From positions 30,385,240-30,449,239 of the forward strand of contig NC_079202.1 of the NCBI RefSeq assembly GCF_026745355.1: a DNA stretch of 64,000 nt, in the 5' to 3' direction. The stretch comes from Beta vulgaris subsp. vulgaris (lineage: Eukaryota > Streptophyta > Magnoliopsida > Caryophyllales > Amaranthaceae). Below, piece after piece: positions 59,288 through 64,000 of the stretch (within the stretch, counting starts at the first letter, position 1; every line of letters begins with the position of its first letter). Position numbers and translations under genes: made by a program. The notes under the pieces were generated by a model that made no database searches, was not told the origin of the DNA, and saw only the letters and a program-made list of their open reading frames with translations.

Positions 59288-60449
59288 AATTTCAAACATA
59301 CGTTCAATGACCCCATTCGCAAGAGGAAAATAGCTAGAATTACAAAGAAGAACCAAATTGAGAAAGAAAACAAATTTTGATGAATACCCAGTTGAAGAAA
59401 CCCAGAACTTTAGTTGGATAAAAAAACTAATTCTAATGAAGAACAGATTGAATAATATTTGAATTTAGCTTCTTAGTAATGTTTGAAGAACCCATTAAAA
59501 TTTCCCAGTTGTTGTGTTCGAGAAGTGTTGAAATTTCTTCAACATTTCCGCCATTGGAGAGATTCAAGGTGGTGAGATTGCATAGAGATAATATGAGTCG
59601 TGTATTTTCTGTGTAAAAAAACAATAATAACTAAATACTCAAATATCATAACTATTTATCAAAAAACAATAACTAATAGCCAGAATCACAACTATCAACC
59701 ATAAAACCATAATTAAAGGTCGAGGCTGAGAATTCGAGGAAAAAAGACTCGTCTCACGTTAGTGTTAACGTGAGACGATCTTTCATAAGACTTTGCGTTT
59801 TTCTATAACTTTATTTTCTATTCTAAAGTTTTATTTTTTATCTTTAGTTTTTTTGGCAGTATTGGTTTGGCAAGTTTGATGAAAGCAGCGATAAATTAGA
59901 CAATGAATATTCTAAATTAAACACACATATTTAAGTCAAGTGCCCATGACCCAACCAGAAAAACCGTGTAATTGCAAATCGGATACCTGATTTTTTTGGA
60001 TCCGGACATGTACCAACTTTTCGTCTCGGAATTTTTTTTTTAAGTTCAATCTTTTTTTTCCTCTCCACTTAGACCACTCCGCCTACTCAGCTTCTTGTAT
60101 TCAAAGTGATTTGTGTATCTACTCCAATGGTACTATTGTTGCGTACCATTATGGACGAAGATCTGGGTATTACCGTAAAAGCGGGTACCAGCATGTCCAG
60201 GTATCGGGAAATCCAGTTATGAACACGGAACACCCTTGGTTAATAACCATTACCCTTGGTCGGCACTTTTTCTTTAAAAAACAACAGGCATATATGCCAA
60301 GAAATTTACAATAAACTAGGAGGAAAATATGGGATGAATGAAGCAACGAGTTATCTGATACCTTTATGATTTTCCTATACGGCACTATGCACATAATAAG
60401 CTACTCTGGAACAAGACATTACAGCAAACTGAAGGGTAACTTTTCCGAG
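59288..60449. other. Non-coding stretch downstream of the hydrolase gene
   Basis: Between the hAT right end and the hydrolase stop codon. It holds a hairpin near 59750 and AT-rich DNA. The frames here are shadows. It may contain the 3' untranslated region of the minus-strand gene just left of 60450. Confidence 0.4.
59749..59778. repeat. 13-bp perfect hairpin, 4-nt loop
   Basis: TCGTCTCACGTTA and TAACGTGAGACGA pair perfectly around GTGT. This GTCTCACG/CGTGAGAC core is frequent in plant repeats; function unknown. Confidence 0.9.
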
Positions 60450-62026
60450 TTAAGTTGTGAATGAAGAAGAAATAATTTTGAAAAGTCCATCTGGATTATC
60501 AGCATGCACCTGTATCAAAAATAAGCCAAGGATAGCCGACATGGGCTTCATATTAGAACACACTGAAAGAATAAGACCAAAATAACAAGTAGCTAGAAAG
60601 GTATTTAAATTAGCATACCTATGCGGCTATGCCACATTGGTATGTTTTTAATCAACGTCAACAAGTAGCTATTAATGTAAACATCCGATGACATAAAAGT
60701 CCTTTTTATTCAGAGCTAGTGCGGAGTGTATCCATCTTTTTCTCCTATTCCAATTTGTTTAATTTGATCTATTACCTTAAGTCCTTAACTCCTTATATAT
60801 TTTAGTTCTTTCTCACCTTTTCTCACGCACATAACTAACAGGAAGGGAAACGGTAGAGCTTTACCCCCATTGAAATTTGAAGCAAGAGACTACAAATCCA
60901 ACTGAAAGAAGACAAGGTCAAAGAGGAGGAGGTGTATTGAAACAAAAAAATACTCGTATTTTGGAATCAGGCAATATATCAACTAAAACGAATTAGAATA
61001 GTAGAAAAAAAGAAAGTATACTAAACGAGTTAGCTCTGGGTAAAAAAAAGGGACCTATATGTCATCTAATGTTTATATTAAAACCTATTTGTTGTTGACA
61101 AAATAACACGAATATGGCAAAGGTATGTTAAGTTAAAGACGTATCTGGCTAATTGGCCACAATAAAGTGATTCATATAGATTTCAACAATCACAATAGAA
61201 CGTAAATCATGCTAATAGATAACCTTCTCAATAGACACTGTTGGGCAAATGGGTTTTGCATAGACCCTTGCAGTCGGCAAAGACTAAAAAATTGACCCAT
61301 TAAGTGATGCTGATACTGTACATGATTTTGGACATGATTTAGAACTTCTCTTATTGCAATCAGCAATATCGCCAGTGCATACTTTTCTGTTGTTCTTTGG
61401 AAGAAAGGCCACTAATAGGTTCTTACTATTTCCCAGGTTTTCTATTGATGAATTCAGAAACATTTCAGCATTAGAAGTTCTTTTTCCCACAGCAATCCCG
61501 TACTCCCAAGTCACTTATAGCATGGCAAACATGTAAAAACACTGCAGGTAATCAAATTGCTCGATATTAACATAAAAACTCACCCAGTGTCCCGCATCTT
61601 CAAGGACATGCATTTGCACACCACCTCCTTCATCAGCAGCAAACTCCTCAGCAGCATGAATACGCCGGATATCCTCAAGGGCCCATCTATGCAAGCTCCT
61701 CTCTGCCTTTAAAAAATTTACATGCACACCTCGAGGAACATCTTCAATAATTTTCCTGCGCCAAGACCAGATCAGTGAGCAAATCGAGTTTCACTTGTGT
61801 GGAACTGGCAGAAATATTCTGAAATAACGCTCACTAGGTCATTAAGTGCAGTTAAGTGCTTCTTTCACCGTAATGCACGAGTACTAAAAACAGAAGGTTG
61901 CCCATACCATAAGTTTGTTTCTTCAAAAGAGTGATACATTTCAGAAATTCCTTCAAGATCAAATACCCATGAAAAGGATGATCCTATTCCAAGTGGGCCG
62001 CTATGCCGGAGATTAGTTGCTACCCA
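60450..62026 (-). CDS. ABHD11-like alpha/beta hydrolase, last three exons
   Basis: Three exons on the minus strand join in phase. The first visible, 62026-61908, follows acceptor TTCAG and reads WVATNLRHSGPLGIGSSFSW, then VFDLEGISEMYHSFEETNL, ending TG|GTATGG. The second, 61755-61584, begins KIIEDVPRGVHVNFLKAERS, then LHRWALEDIRRIHAAEE and MHVLEDAGHW, ending at donor TGG|GTGAGT. The third, 60509-60450, reads VHADNPDGLFKIISSSFTT and a TAA stop. The intron between the last two is 1.07 kb; the first intron is 152 bp. The pattern W(V/M)..NL, (Y)..Y..T(N)LW, LH(R/W), H(V/M)L(E/P)(D/N)AGHWVH.(D/E)(N/H)P is that of ABHD11-type hydrolases, with the likely catalytic His in GHWVH. Upstream exons with the nucleophile Ser are beyond the visible part. 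No interrupting stops, so it looks like a real gene. Confidence 0.8.
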
Positions 62027-64000
62027 CTGAACACAAACACAATCATAAAGAAGAGTTAAATAACTTACAGCTCTACAATATGTTATTCTTTTTTTATATA
62101 TAAAAAAAAGCCCTCCACACTAGCAAGTGAGGTTAGCCAAAATTCAGCCAATAAAGTTTCATAAAAGTCTTTTGTAATCCCCTAAAATAAAAGAAAGGCT
62201 TTTGTAATAATGTCATACTGATAGGAATCACAAGTGAAAATGTATGAGATATGAAAGAAAGAAATACTAAAGAATCAGGCCAAAAGGTAATGTTACTACG
62301 ATTAAATCAGTATTATTTTTACCAACTACAAGTTTACAACTCCTAAGCATTGGAGAGATTAGGAGTAATGACTTTCCAAGGGAATGAGATACTGAATAAT
62401 ATTCTGAAAGAACTAAATGCTGTTTTCTACTCTTATTTATAGACCAAATTATTCTTCCTTGCTGCTTACTAGACTTTATAGCTAACTCTGCTACTGAATA
62501 TACTTTCTGCTGCTTTCCCTCAATCATCATAAATTGTTTAGAGGGACACAAGAATGGTGAAGAGAATCAAGGACCTTGCATTTCTTATTGTGAGTCTGGT
62601 GTGCAATTTTTTTGATTCTCTTCTCCATTTTCAGTACAGAATAACCCATACTCCTCTACATTGATTCCCCACCCCCTTTCAAAGGTTTTGAATTCCTCAA
62701 AAATCCTCTACACCCTCACCAACATGATAATTACCAATCCACCATAACCCTAGGAATAATTATAGCCAGTCAACCATCACCACTGGTGTCAGCAATCTGT
62801 TCACCAGAGCCACTGCTGCCACCACTGCCGCCACCGGTAAATACCAACTCCAAGCACAGCCTGTGAACACCTGACCATCCTCACCGCCAGATCCGTACTA
62901 TCCCACTGCCCAACACCCACCTCTCCATTAACCATTTCCAAAGGCATTTAGGGCCATGACTTATTTAGCCACACCATGATAACCATCTAAGGCCTTGTTC
63001 TTCACGACTTAAATTATTTTTCACGTATTTCTCCATGCCCACAATAACCATGAGTCCATGACTTACTTATTTCAGTTTAGGCAAGCTCAATCAGTCAAAA
63101 AGAACAGGGCTTAAGAAGAGAACAGTAAATTGATGGAGATGGAGGATAGGGGTCTGAAATGTTATTGGTCAATTAACCAGTAAAAATCGGTAACATGCTT
63201 ATGAGCCTATAACATGGTCGAAAACACCCAAGTCCATCTTTACAATTTCACCATCAAATTAGTACATAACGAAAGAGAAAGTAGTGTGGTGGTCTTGGCG
63301 GTGTTCGTTGGCGTTCAAGGTGGACGGTGGAGGAGGGTTGGCTGCAAAGGAGAAAAGGATAATTGGGCGTAGAGGGAAGAAAGCACCATAGTTATAGTTT
63401 TTTTCTTTTAGTAACAGACAACTAACCACATTTACAAGAATTGAATTGATTTTTCAGTAGAACAAAACATAGGAATACAGCTACCTTGATTTCTTTCTTT
63501 TCCCCTTATGGTTTCTTTCTTTTCCCCTTATTTACCCACCTTGGTTCCTTTGCATTTCTCCTTATAAACCAAACAGCCCTAGTTTTGTTAAGCATTTCCC
63601 CCATTACCCTTCTTTAAGTCTCCTACTTATAGAATATGTGAATAGCACAGGTGACCTTGATTGATCCCTTGCACACAAACACACACAAGTGCACTTACAG
63701 AAAAATAAAACAAAATAACACACAGGATGTAAGCATCATATATTTCCACAGAAGCTTGCTGTCTCACAAAAACAAACTACTGAGGGATGGCAAAATATCA
63801 TTCAAATTGTCACTGCTCAAGCAATCATGCATATAGATGCTTCACTTAATCAAATAATCCCGACCAACTAGCAGATGAAGCTAAGGCAAATTGACCATAC
63901 TTTTAATTCAAGAGTTTCTATCACTTAAGCCCTAAGGGACTTGACAAAAATTTAAACTTATTCTACTCCCGGTGTTTGGGTCAACGACCCAATAAAAGTA
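62027..64000. other. Intron or upstream DNA of the hydrolase gene, non-coding
   Basis: No further exon of the hydrolase could be recognised on the minus strand. The stretch contains CCACC/GGTGG-rich segments around 62770-62900 and 63290-63350, AT-rich DNA and MITE-like pieces, and probably is intron. Confidence 0.4.
62991..63110. mobile_element. Short Tourist-like MITE candidate (120 bp)
   Basis: GGCCTTGTTCTT on the left pairs with AAAAAGAACAGGGC on the right, with TAA and TTA at the outside. The flanking trinucleotides are not identical, so the call is tentative. Confidence 0.35.

Noticed and set aside
61284..61514. 76-codon frame on the minus strand as an exon of the hydrolase
   Set aside because: It lies in the intron between two exons that join in phase without it, and it shows no similarity to the family.

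Overview
This is a plant nuclear window, AT-rich and almost entirely built of transposable elements. Stowaway, Tourist and hAT MITEs, CACTA elements, plant-type LINEs, a tRNA-derived SINE, Tekay-like and Tat-like Ty3/gypsy elements and Ty1/copia pieces all point to a dicot-type angiosperm. I cannot name the species. Most open frames are shadows of decayed transposons or of low-complexity DNA.

Layout. 0-8 kb holds a Tourist end, AT-rich DNA, a 5'-truncated LINE with an 18-bp target duplication, and a cluster of Stowaway MITEs. 8.2 kb holds a small acidic host-like reading frame with a PROPEP-type helix, followed by a MITE carrying a SINE. 10.6-18 kb is a MITE field: two nested Tourist-like elements, two hAT MITEs with exact 8-bp duplications and a foldback element. 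20.4-23.3 kb is one CACTA element nested in another; the inner one appears to carry a host gene fragment. 23.4-30 kb holds a truncated LINE, a copia LTR with primer-binding site, a 500-bp C-rich minisatellite, a 160-bp tandem repeat and the RNase H end of a copia element. 29.9-35.4 kb is the 3' half of a Tat-lineage gypsy element with a long antisense reading frame and a probable 3' LTR. 35.4-50 kb is a decayed Tekay-like gypsy element interrupted twice: by a 5.1-kb terminal-inverted-repeat element that has captured several host gene pieces (37.5-42.6 kb), and by a 2.8-kb solo LTR with a 5-bp duplication (44.3-47.2 kb). 50-52.6 kb is an antisense LTR. 53.3-54 kb is a copia reverse transcriptase piece split by a Tourist MITE. 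55.2-59.3 kb is a full-length hAT element with a broken transposase. 60.4-62.0 kb carries the last three exons of an ABHD11-like alpha/beta hydrolase on the minus strand, the only convincing conserved host gene; its 5' exons are not visible.

The most noteworthy unit is the 37.5-42.6 kb gene-fragment carrier. It contains recognisable pieces of an ABCG transporter, ribosomal protein P1 and an MBD9-like protein plus unidentified exons, several with intact splice sites on one strand. Second is the antisense gene with its own TATA element in the Tat retrotransposon. Third is the nested CACTA pair with hairpin-forming ends. No two genes here form a pathway; the window is best read as a stratigraphy of insertions.
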